From JAAUUE01 sp943370025 (GTDB taxonomy: Bacteria > Cyanobacteriota > Cyanobacteriia > Cyanobacteriales > JAAUUE01): 64,000 nucleotides of DNA. Position 1 is the stretch's first letter; every line of letters begins with the position of its first letter. Shown here in pieces: positions 8,193 to 17,338 of this stretch. The notes beneath the pieces were generated by a model. The model saw nothing but the letters and a program-made list of their open reading frames with translations. It searched no databases and was not told the origin of the DNA. The translations under genes and the position numbers were made by a program. The DNA lies in assembly GCA_943370025.1 (NCBI GenBank), contig CALRPI020000024.1, positions 1-64,000 on the forward strand, given 5' to 3'.

Positions 8193-8393
8193 ATGTCTAG
8201 GTACGACGTAAAGAAAGACGAGACTCGTCATGGTGCGGTTAGTGAGGAGGATTGCTACAAAATGGCTGAGCGCAACCGATGGCCGTTAGTAGATATTGAG
8301 ACGACCAATCAACCAATCCTGAAAAAAGATTGCGTTTTCAAGGGGGACAGACCCTTTCCCCCTCCATATCACGAAACTGAAACTGAGGACTAA
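8193..8393 (+). CDS. Small hypothetical protein, first gene of an unknown pair
   Basis: I do not recognise this 66-residue, highly charged protein (opening MSRYDVKKDETRHGAVSEED, ending in an acidic ETETED tail). It has no membrane segment. The start at 8193 is preferred over an upstream in-frame ATG at 8166 because AGAGAGGG precedes it at a good distance. Four bases separate its stop from the next gene, so the two are probably co-translated. A partner or adaptor of the 159-residue protein is plausible but unproven. Confidence 0.6.
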   Translation: MSRYDVKKDETRHGAVSEEDCYKMAERNRWPLVDIETTNQPILKKDCVFKGDRPFPPPYHETETED

Positions 8394-8397
8394 TATC

Positions 8398-8877
8398 ATG
8401 GCTAAATCAAGAAAATGGATTGTTTTCAAAAGAGAATGGGGTGACAAGAACGGAGGGGATATTTGCCTAGGGAATACTCACGGCTTAACTAATATTCTTG
8501 ACGAGCATTGGGACTTTTCTGGCGATGATTCTCCAGAACCGGGTTACAGATTTAACGAACGGGTTAGGGTCGAATCTCTCCACAATCCCGACAAGCACGG
8601 ATGGAGCACCCACTACCACGAGAGCAACTGGAAAGTTGACCGGGTGGAAGAATATACCCCCGATGTGCCGATCGGCACTGAGTACACGACGATCGTAGTT
8701 TGTTGGTGTGTTTACGACCCGATCGATGCTCCTCTAATTCCAGTTAGCGATCGGATTGTCTCCCCCGATTCCTTTGGTGGCGATGAAGTGAAATATCAGG
8801 CATACCTAGCTTCTGGTGGTGATGTAGAAAAATACAATGCCATATTAGAATCCCAGAAAGTGAAGGCAACAATTTAA
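8398..8877 (+). CDS. Hypothetical protein, second gene of an unknown pair
   Basis: A 159-residue soluble protein I cannot assign. It has a mixed polar composition, aromatic-rich segments (DEHWDFSGDD, YHESNWKVDRVEEY) and a hydrophobic strand with two cysteines (TIVVCWCVYDP). It lacks a signal peptide and membrane helices. It follows the 66-residue gene by four bases and lies between a family B repeat and a convergent LuxR-type regulator. The hairpin-like GATGGGCATCTTGCCCATC follows about 30 bases after the stop and may end the transcript. Confidence 0.65.
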   Translation: MAKSRKWIVFKREWGDKNGGDICLGNTHGLTNILDEHWDFSGDDSPEPGYRFNERVRVESLHNPDKHGWSTHYHESNWKVDRVEEYTPDVPIGTEYTTIVVCWCVYDPIDAPLIPVSDRIVSPDSFGGDEVKYQAYLASGGDVEKYNAILESQKVKATI

Positions 8878-8956
8878 CTAAGTAGCTGGTTGTAATTAAA
8901 CATAAAATGTGGGATGGGCATCTTGCCCATCAACAGGCTAGAAGCCTATTCCACTA

Positions 8957-10099
8957 TTAAATCAAGTTTCCCAGTTCGAGACCACTTATCTTCTCCAAGG
9001 CTTTGCTTACCGCTTCGCTGCGACTCTGTACCCGCAACTTCCAGTAAATATTTTCCAAATGCTTACGCACTGTGCTAGATTTTATTCCCAATTGCTGCGC
9101 GATCGCAGAATTATCCCATCCTTTAGTCAGACCTAAAAGCACCTGAGTTTCCCGACGGCTCAACCCTAGGTATACTAGAGCCTTGAGAGAAAGAGGTTCT
9201 TGCTCTTCTAGCAATAGCAAGTATTGTCCGGCTGCTCGATCGGGGACGAGACGCAGAATTAATTTTTTACCCGCCAGTTCGATGGTTAAGGAGAGCTGAG
9301 AAGAGGGAAGCTCAAGGGGTGAATGGAGGCGATCGACTTGATGGCGAACCCAACTGCTGACAAAATCTGGTAGTTGTCCCGCAGTAGAGACACCGGGAAA
9401 ATAGGTTTGCAAACATTGAGCGGTTTCTGCACTCATCAGTTGCACTCGTAAATCTTTATCTAAAACAATGACCTGCAATTGCTCTAAAGATTGCTGAAAT
9501 TGCTTTGCTTGCTGCTGAGTTTTGTGGAAGGTGCGGGCATTCTCGTATGCCTGCACTAGGTGAGGTCGCAGCAGGTTCAACAGCAGCCGATCGCGCTCAC
9601 TAAAAGTCCATTGTTCTCGATGCAGACCAAAGCAAACTGAGGGGACTTCCTGCGGGGGCATTCCGGGGCGGTGCTGGGTTTCGGTCAGGAAAAGGGTCAT
9701 TTGGTCTGCAACACCCATGACCCGTAAAAACTGCTGGTAGAATCCCTCTAACCGATAGAGTTGTTGCTGAGTGATAAAGTCTGAAACCTTATAGGCTCCC
9801 CCTAGAGTTTTCGAGAAATTCTGGGCAACAGGATGCTCAAAAAAGTGAGCCTTTGCAACCTCCTCCAACTGGCTCTTGTGACGATTTACCAAGGCATGAC
9901 CGGAATGAGAAATAGAAATAGAAAAGTTATCCCCTTGTTGAGAATGGAACGATGGACCATAGATATCTGAGGGCACAAGGCGATCGATGGCATGAGCTGA
10001 GTGGTCTAGAAAGGTTTCCATATCCACAAAACTGTAAAGCTGCTGAATGGTTTGGAGAAGTTTCTGAACATCTTCTGGCTCAAGTTGCTGCATGGTCAT
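8957..10099 (-). CDS. LuxR-type transcriptional regulator with N-terminal sensory region
   Basis: A 380-residue protein. The last 65 residues form a LuxR/GerE helix-turn-helix (LSRRETQVLLGLTKGWDNSAIAQ, then STVRKHLENIYWKL), the DNA-binding output domain. Residues about 10-200 look like a GAF-type sensor, followed by a short PAS-like region (VIVLDKDLRVQLMSAETAQCL). There is no receiver domain, so it is not a standard response regulator. It is divergent from the TRIC-like gene with a 280-base spacer that could hold its operator. Ligand and targets are unknown. Confidence 0.8.
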   Translation of the reverse strand: MTMQQLEPEDVQKLLQTIQQLYSFVDMETFLDHSAHAIDRLVPSDIYGPSFHSQQGDNFSISISHSGHALVNRHKSQLEEVAKAHFFEHPVAQNFSKTLGGAYKVSDFITQQQLYRLEGFYQQFLRVMGVADQMTLFLTETQHRPGMPPQEVPSVCFGLHREQWTFSERDRLLLNLLRPHLVQAYENARTFHKTQQQAKQFQQSLEQLQVIVLDKDLRVQLMSAETAQCLQTYFPGVSTAGQLPDFVSSWVRHQVDRLHSPLELPSSQLSLTIELAGKKLILRLVPDRAAGQYLLLLEEQEPLSLKALVYLGLSRRETQVLLGLTKGWDNSAIAQQLGIKSSTVRKHLENIYWKLRVQSRSEAVSKALEKISGLELGNLI

Positions 10100-10381
10100 A
10101 ATTTAAGAGCCACGATCAAAGCTGGGGAATTTCTTGCGATTAAAGGATATCCAATCTTACTCTTGCACTTTTTGTTAGTCATGATTTGTAACGATCGCGT
10201 AACAAAGGACTACGGCAAATGACGTATTGCACTTCAAGTTGATCTTAAAGTAACGTGTTGAAAACAAGGGGATATGGAATTTGAGGAAATTCCAGCACTC
10301 ATGTCTGCCTCCTATGGTTCGGGAATTGAGCCTTAGTAACTAGTGCTCGAAAAATATCACATTTATCTTGGTACTATCCCT

Positions 10382-11008
10382 ATGGAAACGATCTTTTATG
10401 CTGACCTGTTAGGAACATTTGCTTTTTCTATGACAGGAATAATTGCTGGTATTCGTCATCAGATAGATCCCGTTGGAGCCTTTTTCTTGGCTTTGGTGAC
10501 GGCAATGGGAGGTGGAATCATCAGAGATATGCTGCTAGGAGTACCATCTAGCACATTCAATAATCCGTCTTATCTAACTACAGTTTTTATCGGTTTTCTT
10601 GTTACTTATTCATTCACAAACAAAATTAAGGAGATGTATCAAAAGGAGATTTATCAAATTTTTCTTTGCCTTGATGCATTTGGGCTGGCAATTTTCACTC
10701 TAATTGGCGTAGAGAAATCTATGTCACTAAATATTCACTTTTTTGGATGTATTCTCGCAGGAACTTTGACTGCTGTGGCGGGGGGAGTAATTAGAGATGC
10801 GCTCATTGGTGATTTTCCTTTTATATTTCACAGGGAAACTTATGCAGCATCGTCTTTATTAGGAGGAACTATCTTTTATTTTGTATATAAATTGAATTTT
10901 CTACCTCTTATTTGGAATATTTTACTGTCTGCTGCATTAATTTTGGGGTTGCGTTTATGGGGGCTGAGAAAAAATATTCATCTGCCGGTGCCGCGTTTTT
11001 ATCTTTAA
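10382..11008 (+). CDS. TRIC-like cation channel family membrane protein (UPF0126)
   Basis: About 208 residues with six to seven hydrophobic helices and two copies of the family hallmark: AMGGGIIRDMLLG in the first half and AVAGGVIRDALIG in the second. This pseudo-repeat with G-G-x-x-R-D is diagnostic of the bacterial TRIC/UPF0126 (YadS/YicG) family, whose structurally studied members are trimeric monovalent cation channels. I chose the ATG at 10382, immediately before helix 1; a GTG at 10343 would add 13 residues. Neither has a strong ribosome binding site. Confidence 0.8.
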   Translation: METIFYADLLGTFAFSMTGIIAGIRHQIDPVGAFFLALVTAMGGGIIRDMLLGVPSSTFNNPSYLTTVFIGFLVTYSFTNKIKEMYQKEIYQIFLCLDAFGLAIFTLIGVEKSMSLNIHFFGCILAGTLTAVAGGVIRDALIGDFPFIFHRETYAASSLLGGTIFYFVYKLNFLPLIWNILLSAALILGLRLWGLRKNIHLPVPRFYL

Positions 11009-11178
11009 TTTCTCTTGTTTTCGTTTGCTATAGAACCTACGCATCACCGATCGAGAGGGTTTGGCATTTGCGGATTAAACTCCGACAAAAAATCGTCGTC
11101 CCCGGCGCAAATGCGAAACCCCTACGCCAGAATTATTAACTGATAGTAACAATACGAGCATAAGCTCTTCCCACACCT

Positions 11179-11922
11179 ATGTTTACCCGCCAGTTTCTGA
11201 CTCAAGCCTCCCTAGGCTTAGTTCTTGCTCTAGGTTTTGTGCCGCCAACTCTAGCCCAGATTGTCCCCAATGGTGCGGGGACTGTGGTTAATCCCCAAGG
11301 GAACCAGATTAATATCACTGGGGGAACACAGGCGGGGGGGAATCTTTTCCATAGTTTTCGGGATTTCAATGTCAATTCTGCTCAGGTTGCCAACTTTTTG
11401 AGCAATCCTCAGATTCAGAATATTCTTGCAAGGGTCAACGGGGGGAATCCTTCTTTTATCAATGGTTTGCTGCAAGTCACGGGGGGAAATTCTAATTTAT
11501 TCTTGATGAATCCTGCTGGGATAGTTTTTGGACAGGGATCTAGTCTGAATGTGCCAGCGAGTTTTACGGCAACAACAGCTAATCAAATTGGGTTTGGCAA
11601 TAATTTATTTAATGCTTTTGGAGATAATAATTTCTCGGCTTTGATTGGGAATCCTGATAGTTTTCTCTTCACTACAAACCAAGCTGGAAGTATTGTCAAT
11701 GCTGGGAATTTATCGGTGGCACCGGGGCAGGGGATTAGTCTGATTGGGGAAAATATTGTTAATACTGGCAATATAAATGCTGGAAATATTACCCTAGCGG
11801 CTGTACCGGGAACGAATCGGGTGAGGATTTCTCAACCGGGGCATTTATTAAGTTTAGAAATTGTTCTTCCTGTAGATTCTGTGATCACTCCTTTGGATTT
11901 GCCTAGGTTACTGACGGGATAG
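11179..11922 (+). CDS. Filamentous haemagglutinin N-terminal (TPS) domain, 5' part of interrupted gene
   Basis: 247 residues, ending at an in-frame TAG. Residues 1-27 form a Sec signal peptide (MFTRQFLTQASLGLVLALGF, cleavage after TLAQ). Residues about 30-150 are the two-partner-secretion domain (QIVPNGAGTVVNPQGNQINITGG, NLFHSFRDFNVN, LFLMNPAGIVFG), which in family members is threaded through an outer-membrane TpsB pore. Alone it would be an exported stub. The reading frame continues unchanged after the stop into the 1739-codon frame below, so both are parts of one roughly 2000-codon gene. No TpsB transporter lies in the window. Confidence 0.85.
   Translation: MFTRQFLTQASLGLVLALGFVPPTLAQIVPNGAGTVVNPQGNQINITGGTQAGGNLFHSFRDFNVNSAQVANFLSNPQIQNILARVNGGNPSFINGLLQVTGGNSNLFLMNPAGIVFGQGSSLNVPASFTATTANQIGFGNNLFNAFGDNNFSALIGNPDSFLFTTNQAGSIVNAGNLSVAPGQGISLIGENIVNTGNINAGNITLAAVPGTNRVRISQPGHLLSLEIVLPVDSVITPLDLPRLLTG
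11920..11922 (+). other. In-frame TAG splitting the haemagglutinin-CHAT gene
   Basis: The codons read L-T-G-stop-G-L-P-G-I-S. Position 11179 and the downstream frame are in the same phase, and the protein sequence is continuous in character on both sides. One base substitution (for example from CAG, TGG or GAG) would account for it. It could be a nonsense mutation, a phase-variable or readthrough stop, or an assembly error. Confidence 0.9.
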
Positions 11923-11955
11923 GGTTTACCGGGAATTAGTAGTAATGGGGAAACG

Positions 11956-14900
11956 GTGCAAGTTGCGGGGGTAAATGTTCCCACGGGTCAAGGGATAAAT
12001 ATCACTTCTGGAAATCTTGGTACGGGTTCTCAAGGAGGGGTAATTAATGTTCTGGGTGACAGGGTTGCCCTAGTGAATGCCAACCTAAATGCTAGTGGAA
12101 TTAATGGTGGGGGAACTATTCGAGTTGGTGGGGAATATCGGGGCGGGGGAGTTAATCCGTTTAATTCTCGGATCACCTATGTGGATTCTCGTTCTTTTTT
12201 GAATGCCGATGCGGTTAATTCTGGTAACGGAGGCAGGGTAATAGTCTGGGCTGATGATACCACTAGGTTTTATGGAAATATTTCTGGCAGAGGAATAACG
12301 GGCAGTGGGGGATTTGTTGAGGTTTCGGGGAAGGTAAACCTCGCTTTTGATGGGCGGGTGGAGTTGCCGGGGGCTAATGGGTTAAATGGAACTTTGTTGC
12401 TGGATCCTACGGATATCATAATTCAAGCAGGGTTGGGGAATGGGGATGGATCGCTTCCCAATATTGCTATAGGAACTCTACCGGATCCCATGACTATTTC
12501 TGCTGGGGCTTTGGCAGCTATAGCTCCCACCACTGCTGTAGATATTCGAGCAAGTAACAATATTACTTTCAATGTCCCGGTGACTTTTGCGGCTTGTACT
12601 ACAGGTACTTGTGGAGCAATTTCTTTCATTGCGGGGGGAATATTTAATACTAATGGGAATGATATTACTGCCGTTGGCAGAGACTTCCGAGTTGCGGCGG
12701 GGAGCATAATAGCGAGGGATATTAATACTTCTTCTTTTACAACTCTTAGAAATGGGGGCAGCGTGAATTTGCTTACTAATAATGGAAGTATCACTACAAG
12801 AGATATTAATACTGGGTCTGTTGTGATTGGCGCACCTACGGGGAATGGGGGACAAATTGATCTGAATGCGTTTAATGGGAATATCAGTGCGAGGGATATT
12901 AGTTCGGGAACGGGGACGGATAGTGGCAATGCGGGTCTGGGGGGAAATATTCTGATCTCTGCTCCCAATGGTAGTTTCAATGCTACTGGGAATGTGGATA
13001 GTCGATCGGTCACTTTTGGAACCCCAGTAGCTGGTAATTCTAGCGATGCAGGCAATATCACCATCAATGCTCAGAGTATAAGTGTGGGAACTGCTCTACC
13101 TAATACGGGGATTATTGCTGCCTATTCCTGCGCAGATCGAGGTTCTTCTGGGAATGGGGGAGTAATTGATCTTCGGGCAACGAATGGGGGTGTAGATTTA
13201 GCTGCTCTGTTTACGGTAACTGGGGCATCTAACACTCCAACTAGTACTTCAAGAAATGGAGGTAATGTCTTTATTGATGCTACTGGGGATATAAATATTA
13301 GGGGAGTATCGGGAACACTTTCTCCGACCCTTGGAGGAACATTATTTCCCATAGCTATTTATACTCGTTCTGCATCGACTGGCAATAGTTCTGGTAATGC
13401 GGGTAATATCACAGTTAATTCAAGTGGTGGTAGCTTCACCTCTAGTTTCCTTGGTCAAATAAATAGTAATTCTTCTGTAGGTACAACAGGAAATTCTGGC
13501 AATGGAGGTAATATCAGTATCACTGCTCAAAATGTAAGTACTGGTGGTATTACCTCCGAATCCCAAGCTACTACAGGGGATTCTGGGAATGGGGGGAGGA
13601 TTACAGTTACAGCTACTAATGGCAATATTAATGCTAACTCGATTGGTAGCGGGTCTTTAGTTCTCGGTAGTCCTGTTGCTGGAACTGGTGGAAATGCTGG
13701 AAATGGGGGAGATGTTCAACTTACAGCAACTAATGGCGGGATTAATCCCTTAGCAATAATCGCTGATAGTTTATCCATCGTAAGTGGTAATTCTGGAAAT
13801 GGGGGAAACATTACCCTTGATTCAACAGGCAATATAACTTTAGATGGCGTGCCGCTTCTGGCCAATCCTTATTATAGTTCGACTCTATCACTTACTACAG
13901 CTTCTCTTTCAACTACTGGAAATTCTGGGCTTGGAGGTAATATCAGGATCACCAGTCAAAATATAAATGCTCGTGATATTTACTCCAATTCCCATACTAC
14001 TACTGGGAATTCTGGGAATGGGGGGAGGATTGCAGTTACAGCCACTAATGGCAGTATTAATACTGACCTGATTAATAGCGGGTCTTCCGTTGGTACTGGT
14101 CGTGCTGGCAATGCTGGGGCTGTTGAATTTAGAGCAACTAATGGTGGTATTAATGCCTTAGCAATAGTCGCTGATGCCATATCCAACGGAATATCCAACG
14201 GAAATGGCAATTCTGGGAATGGGGGAAATGTTACCCTTGATTCAACAGGTGATATAACTCTAACTGGTGCAAGTAATCCTAGGATTGGTCCCGCACGTGG
14301 TGCTTACGGTACTTCGATTATATCACTTACTTCACTTTCTTATTCAGTTGGGGGGAATACTGGGCGTGGAGGTGATATCCGTATCGCCGCTCAAAATGTA
14401 AATGCTCGTGGTATTGCCTCTCATTCCCACGTCATAGGTTCTGGTAATAATGGAAGTGCCGGAAATATTAATATTTCCGCACCTACTGGTAGCGTAACTA
14501 CTGATCTAATTGATGCCAATATGTATACTGACACAAACAGTAATTTTCCCAACGCAGGTAGTAATTTTGGTAGTTCGGCAGGCAACATAGATATTGAGGC
14601 TCAAGATGTGAGGACTGGTGATGTTACGGCTTATGCCAGTGTATCAAACTTAAGTGGAGTTATGAGTCCTTTTCTCGGTTCAGGTAATGGGGGTAATATC
14701 AATATTACTGCTACTAGGGGCAACATTAATTCAGCATCCTTAGCATCGAATAGTTTTAGTAATTTTTCTTCGTCGGGAAATGGCGGGAATATTAATCTCA
14801 GGGCACTTAATGGTAGCATGACTACTGGCGGACTTATTAATGCCACCACATATGTCTCAACAGGTAGTAATTTTGGTAGTTCGGGAGGTAATATAAATAT

Positions 14901-17175
14901 TCAGGCTCAAGATGTAAGAACTAGTAGTGAGGTTGCATCTTATGCCAATGGATTCAACCTAGGTGGTGTTACAGGTTTTTCTGGGAATGCAGGTAATGGG
15001 GGTAATATCGATATTACTGCTACTAGGGGTGACATTAATTCAACAAATTTATTAGCGGATAGTCGAAGTGATCTTTCATCGGGAAATGGCGGAAACGTTA
15101 ATCTCAATTTACCGACGGGAAATGGCGGGAAAATTAATCTCAATGCACCTAATGGAAGTATTACTCTATCTGTAATTAATACTCAATCTGGCGATAATAT
15201 TACCTTCATAAATCGCAGTGCTGGGATAGGAGGAAATATTAATGTTAATGCTGGAAATTTATTTTTAGTTAGTAGTCCAGTCGTAGGTATATATAGCATT
15301 GTTACTAGAGGAGGATCAGGTGATGGCTCAATTAATATTACTCATGGGGGTAGCACTAACGTTCCCTTCCTAGTTGGTAGTGCCACCAACAACGGGACTC
15401 TTGGTATTATCAGTAGTGGCAGTGGAGCTAACACAATAAATAACTTAGTTGTTCCCGTCCCCCCCGCCGTCAACTACTACGGCACAAACATCACCATCAG
15501 AACCACAGCCCCTACTCCGCCCCCCTCAATACCGACTCCGCCCCCTACCCCCCCAGTTTCTCCTCCTGTAACAATACCTGAACCGATCGACCCTAACCCC
15601 CCTCGCACCCCAGCCCCTGTAGTTGTTGGCACACCACCTCCCATCCTCATCCCTGCAACCACCCCCCTTCTCTCACCTATTCCAACTCCCCAAACTCCTC
15701 CACCAACAGTAGTTGTAACCCTTCCTGTAGTCCCGACCATAACAATCCCAACTCTCCCCCCATCGCCACCACCCGTTCCCCCGGCTCTAGTGCTCGATCG
15801 ACCAATTCTTGATCCCACCTCCCCCGGTGTCCAATCCCCCATCTCCCTAACTGCCGCCAATTCAGATATCCCCATCATCGACAGAATCCCCGTCAACAAC
15901 CTAAATGACAGGATTCGCCTCCTAGACGACCCTTTCAAAGAAGAATTCCAACTCTACACCGGACTTGCCGATGAAATCGCCACCCTCGATGTCAACCAGG
16001 CACAAGACATCCTCAACCGGATCACCAGACAAACCAACGTCAAACCAGCCCTCATCTACGTCTTCTTCTCCCCCGCCAACGACACTGCCGCCAATAACCG
16101 CTCCGTCAGCTCCGCCCGCAGCCAACTCTTCCGCAACCCCAGCGATACCGACGTACTAGAAATTGTCCTTGTCCCCCCCACTGGTGATCTTGTAAGAGTC
16201 AGATATAACGGCTTAACCCGCCCCCAAGTTCTCCAATCTGCCGGAGAACTGACCAGAGGCGTTTTCCGCAGGCACCTTGTCTATGCCAACGCCTCCAAGC
16301 GGATGTATGACTTGATTATTTCTCGTCTCGAAGAAGACCTGAAAAGACTGAAAATTGATAACTTAGTCTTTCTCATGGATAGAGGATTAAGGTCAATGCC
16401 GATCGCCGCCATGCAGAACAAAGATAATCGATTCATCATCGAAGACTACAGCGTTGCTTTGATGCCCTCATTGACCCTGACCGATACCACCTATAGTTCC
16501 CTCAAAGATTCCCAAGTTATGGCAATGGGAGCCGATCGCTTTGTAGTTGACAATCTTCCACCTCTGCCCGGAGTTCCAGTAGAACTCAAAGCCGTCAACC
16601 AAATCCGAGGCGGCAACATCTTCTTCAATGAAAACTTCACCCTGAGTAATCTCCGCCAAAACCGCAGTCCAAACCAGAGAATAGTCCATCTCGCCACCCA
16701 CGGCTCCTTCTTAGGAGACAAAACCAACTCCTACATCCAACTCTGGGAAACCGAACGCCTCACCCTCGACCAAATCCGCACCAACGGTTTTGGCACTCCC
16801 CCAGTGGATCTATTAGTCCTCAGCGCCTGCGAAACCGCCCTAGGAAATACAGATGCCGAACTAGGTTTTGCCGGGTTAGCCGTTACCTCTGGAGTCAGGT
16901 CAGCCCTAGCCAGCCTCTGGCAAGTCAGCGATGCAGGCACAATGGGCTTAATGACAGAATTTTATCAACAATTGCAGGTGACAACCACCAAATCCGAAGC
17001 ACTCAGGCAGGCACAACTAGCAATGCTCCGGGGAGAAGTGCGCTTAGAGGGCGGCAGTTTAGTCACACCCAAGGGGAATTTTACCCTGAATGAGGAGTTG
17101 CAGAAATTGGGAGACCGAAAACTCCAGCATCCCTATTACTGGAGCGCCTTCACCATGATTGGCAATCCTTGGTAA
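11956..17175 (+). CDS. Repeat-rich surface protein with C-terminal CHAT protease domain, 3' part of interrupted gene
   Basis: In phase with the preceding 247-residue frame. The first ~1150 residues are Gly/Asn-rich beta-helix repeats (units like GNGGNI plus T/N/S strands), with no cysteine-rich pattern. From about 15450 to 15800 a Pro/Thr-rich linker follows. The last ~430 residues form a CHAT domain (caspase-HetF-associated with TPRs) with the catalytic pair His (HLATHGS, codon at 16699) and Cys (LSACETALG, codon at 16828). CHAT proteins are caspase-like cysteine peptidases, some activated in signalling or abortive infection. The nominal GTG start at 11956 has no ribosome binding site, so the part may be untranslated without readthrough. 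A palindrome with a T-run (17180-17214) follows. Confidence 0.8.
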   Translation: MQVAGVNVPTGQGINITSGNLGTGSQGGVINVLGDRVALVNANLNASGINGGGTIRVGGEYRGGGVNPFNSRITYVDSRSFLNADAVNSGNGGRVIVWADDTTRFYGNISGRGITGSGGFVEVSGKVNLAFDGRVELPGANGLNGTLLLDPTDIIIQAGLGNGDGSLPNIAIGTLPDPMTISAGALAAIAPTTAVDIRASNNITFNVPVTFAACTTGTCGAISFIAGGIFNTNGNDITAVGRDFRVAAGSIIARDINTSSFTTLRNGGSVNLLTNNGSITTRDINTGSVVIGAPTGNGGQIDLNAFNGNISARDISSGTGTDSGNAGLGGNILISAPNGSFNATGNVDSRSVTFGTPVAGNSSDAGNITINAQSISVGTALPNTGIIAAYSCADRGSSGNGGVIDLRATNGGVDLAALFTVTGASNTPTSTSRNGGNVFIDATGDINIRGVSGTLSPTLGGTLFPIAIYTRSASTGNSSGNAGNITVNSSGGSFTSSFLGQINSNSSVGTTGNSGNGGNISITAQNVSTGGITSESQATTGDSGNGGRITVTATNGNINANSIGSGSLVLGSPVAGTGGNAGNGGDVQLTATNGGINPLAIIADSLSIVSGNSGNGGNITLDSTGNITLDGVPLLANPYYSSTLSLTTASLSTTGNSGLGGNIRITSQNINARDIYSNSHTTTGNSGNGGRIAVTATNGSINTDLINSGSSVGTGRAGNAGAVEFRATNGGINALAIVADAISNGISNGNGNSGNGGNVTLDSTGDITLTGASNPRIGPARGAYGTSIISLTSLSYSVGGNTGRGGDIRIAAQNVNARGIASHSHVIGSGNNGSAGNINISAPTGSVTTDLIDANMYTDTNSNFPNAGSNFGSSAGNIDIEAQDVRTGDVTAYASVSNLSGVMSPFLGSGNGGNINITATRGNINSASLASNSFSNFSSSGNGGNINLRALNGSMTTGGLINATTYVSTGSNFGSSGGNINIQAQDVRTSSEVASYANGFNLGGVTGFSGNAGNGGNIDITATRGDINSTNLLADSRSDLSSGNGGNVNLNLPTGNGGKINLNAPNGSITLSVINTQSGDNITFINRSAGIGGNINVNAGNLFLVSSPVVGIYSIVTRGGSGDGSINITHGGSTNVPFLVGSATNNGTLGIISSGSGANTINNLVVPVPPAVNYYGTNITIRTTAPTPPPSIPTPPPTPPVSPPVTIPEPIDPNPPRTPAPVVVGTPPPILIPATTPLLSPIPTPQTPPPTVVVTLPVVPTITIPTLPPSPPPVPPALVLDRPILDPTSPGVQSPISLTAANSDIPIIDRIPVNNLNDRIRLLDDPFKEEFQLYTGLADEIATLDVNQAQDILNRITRQTNVKPALIYVFFSPANDTAANNRSVSSARSQLFRNPSDTDVLEIVLVPPTGDLVRVRYNGLTRPQVLQSAGELTRGVFRRHLVYANASKRMYDLIISRLEEDLKRLKIDNLVFLMDRGLRSMPIAAMQNKDNRFIIEDYSVALMPSLTLTDTTYSSLKDSQVMAMGADRFVVDNLPPLPGVPVELKAVNQIRGGNIFFNENFTLSNLRQNRSPNQRIVHLATHGSFLGDKTNSYIQLWETERLTLDQIRTNGFGTPPVDLLVLSACETALGNTDAELGFAGLAVTSGVRSALASLWQVSDAGTMGLMTEFYQQLQVTTTKSEALRQAQLAMLRGEVRLEGGSLVTPKGNFTLNEELQKLGDRKLQHPYYWSAFTMIGNPW

Positions 17176-17179
17176 TACC

Positions 17180-17214
17180 AAATTAAAAAAATGGTGAAAC
17201 CATTTTTTTAATTT
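17180..17214. repeat. 35-bp AT-rich palindrome (family E), copy 1
   Basis: Arms AAATTAAAAAAATGG and the exact complement around a short loop. It lies five bases after the CHAT gene stop, so it could act as a terminator. The copy at 24222-24256 is its exact reverse complement; a diverged copy is at 46748-46780. Confidence 0.75.
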
Positions 17215-17231
17215 AAACCCCTACTCAGTAG

Positions 17232-17307
17232 CGTGCGTTAGCGGAGCGTAACGCACGGATAACTAGAGCATGAAACGGGTGCGTTACATTTCATTAACGC
17301 ACCCTAC
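17232..17307. repeat. Two GC-rich hairpins after the CHAT gene
   Basis: GTGCGTTAGCGGAGCGTAACGCAC and, 25 bases later, GGGTGCGTTACATTTCATTAACGCACCC. Both are inverted repeats built on the word GTGCGTTA. They lie between the converging CHAT and acyl-ACP synthetase genes. Confidence 0.6.
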
Positions 17308-17338
17308 TGGACTGACGTTAATCTAGGCTTGGTTTAAG

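Noticed and set aside
12423..15143. Many long minus-strand frames opposite the haemagglutinin repeats
   Set aside because: They are shadows caused by the Gly/Asn-rich codon pattern.
11179..17175. Selenocysteine or programmed recoding at the internal TAG
   Set aside because: No recoding structure or known TAG-readthrough context could be shown by eye; a plain nonsense change is simpler.
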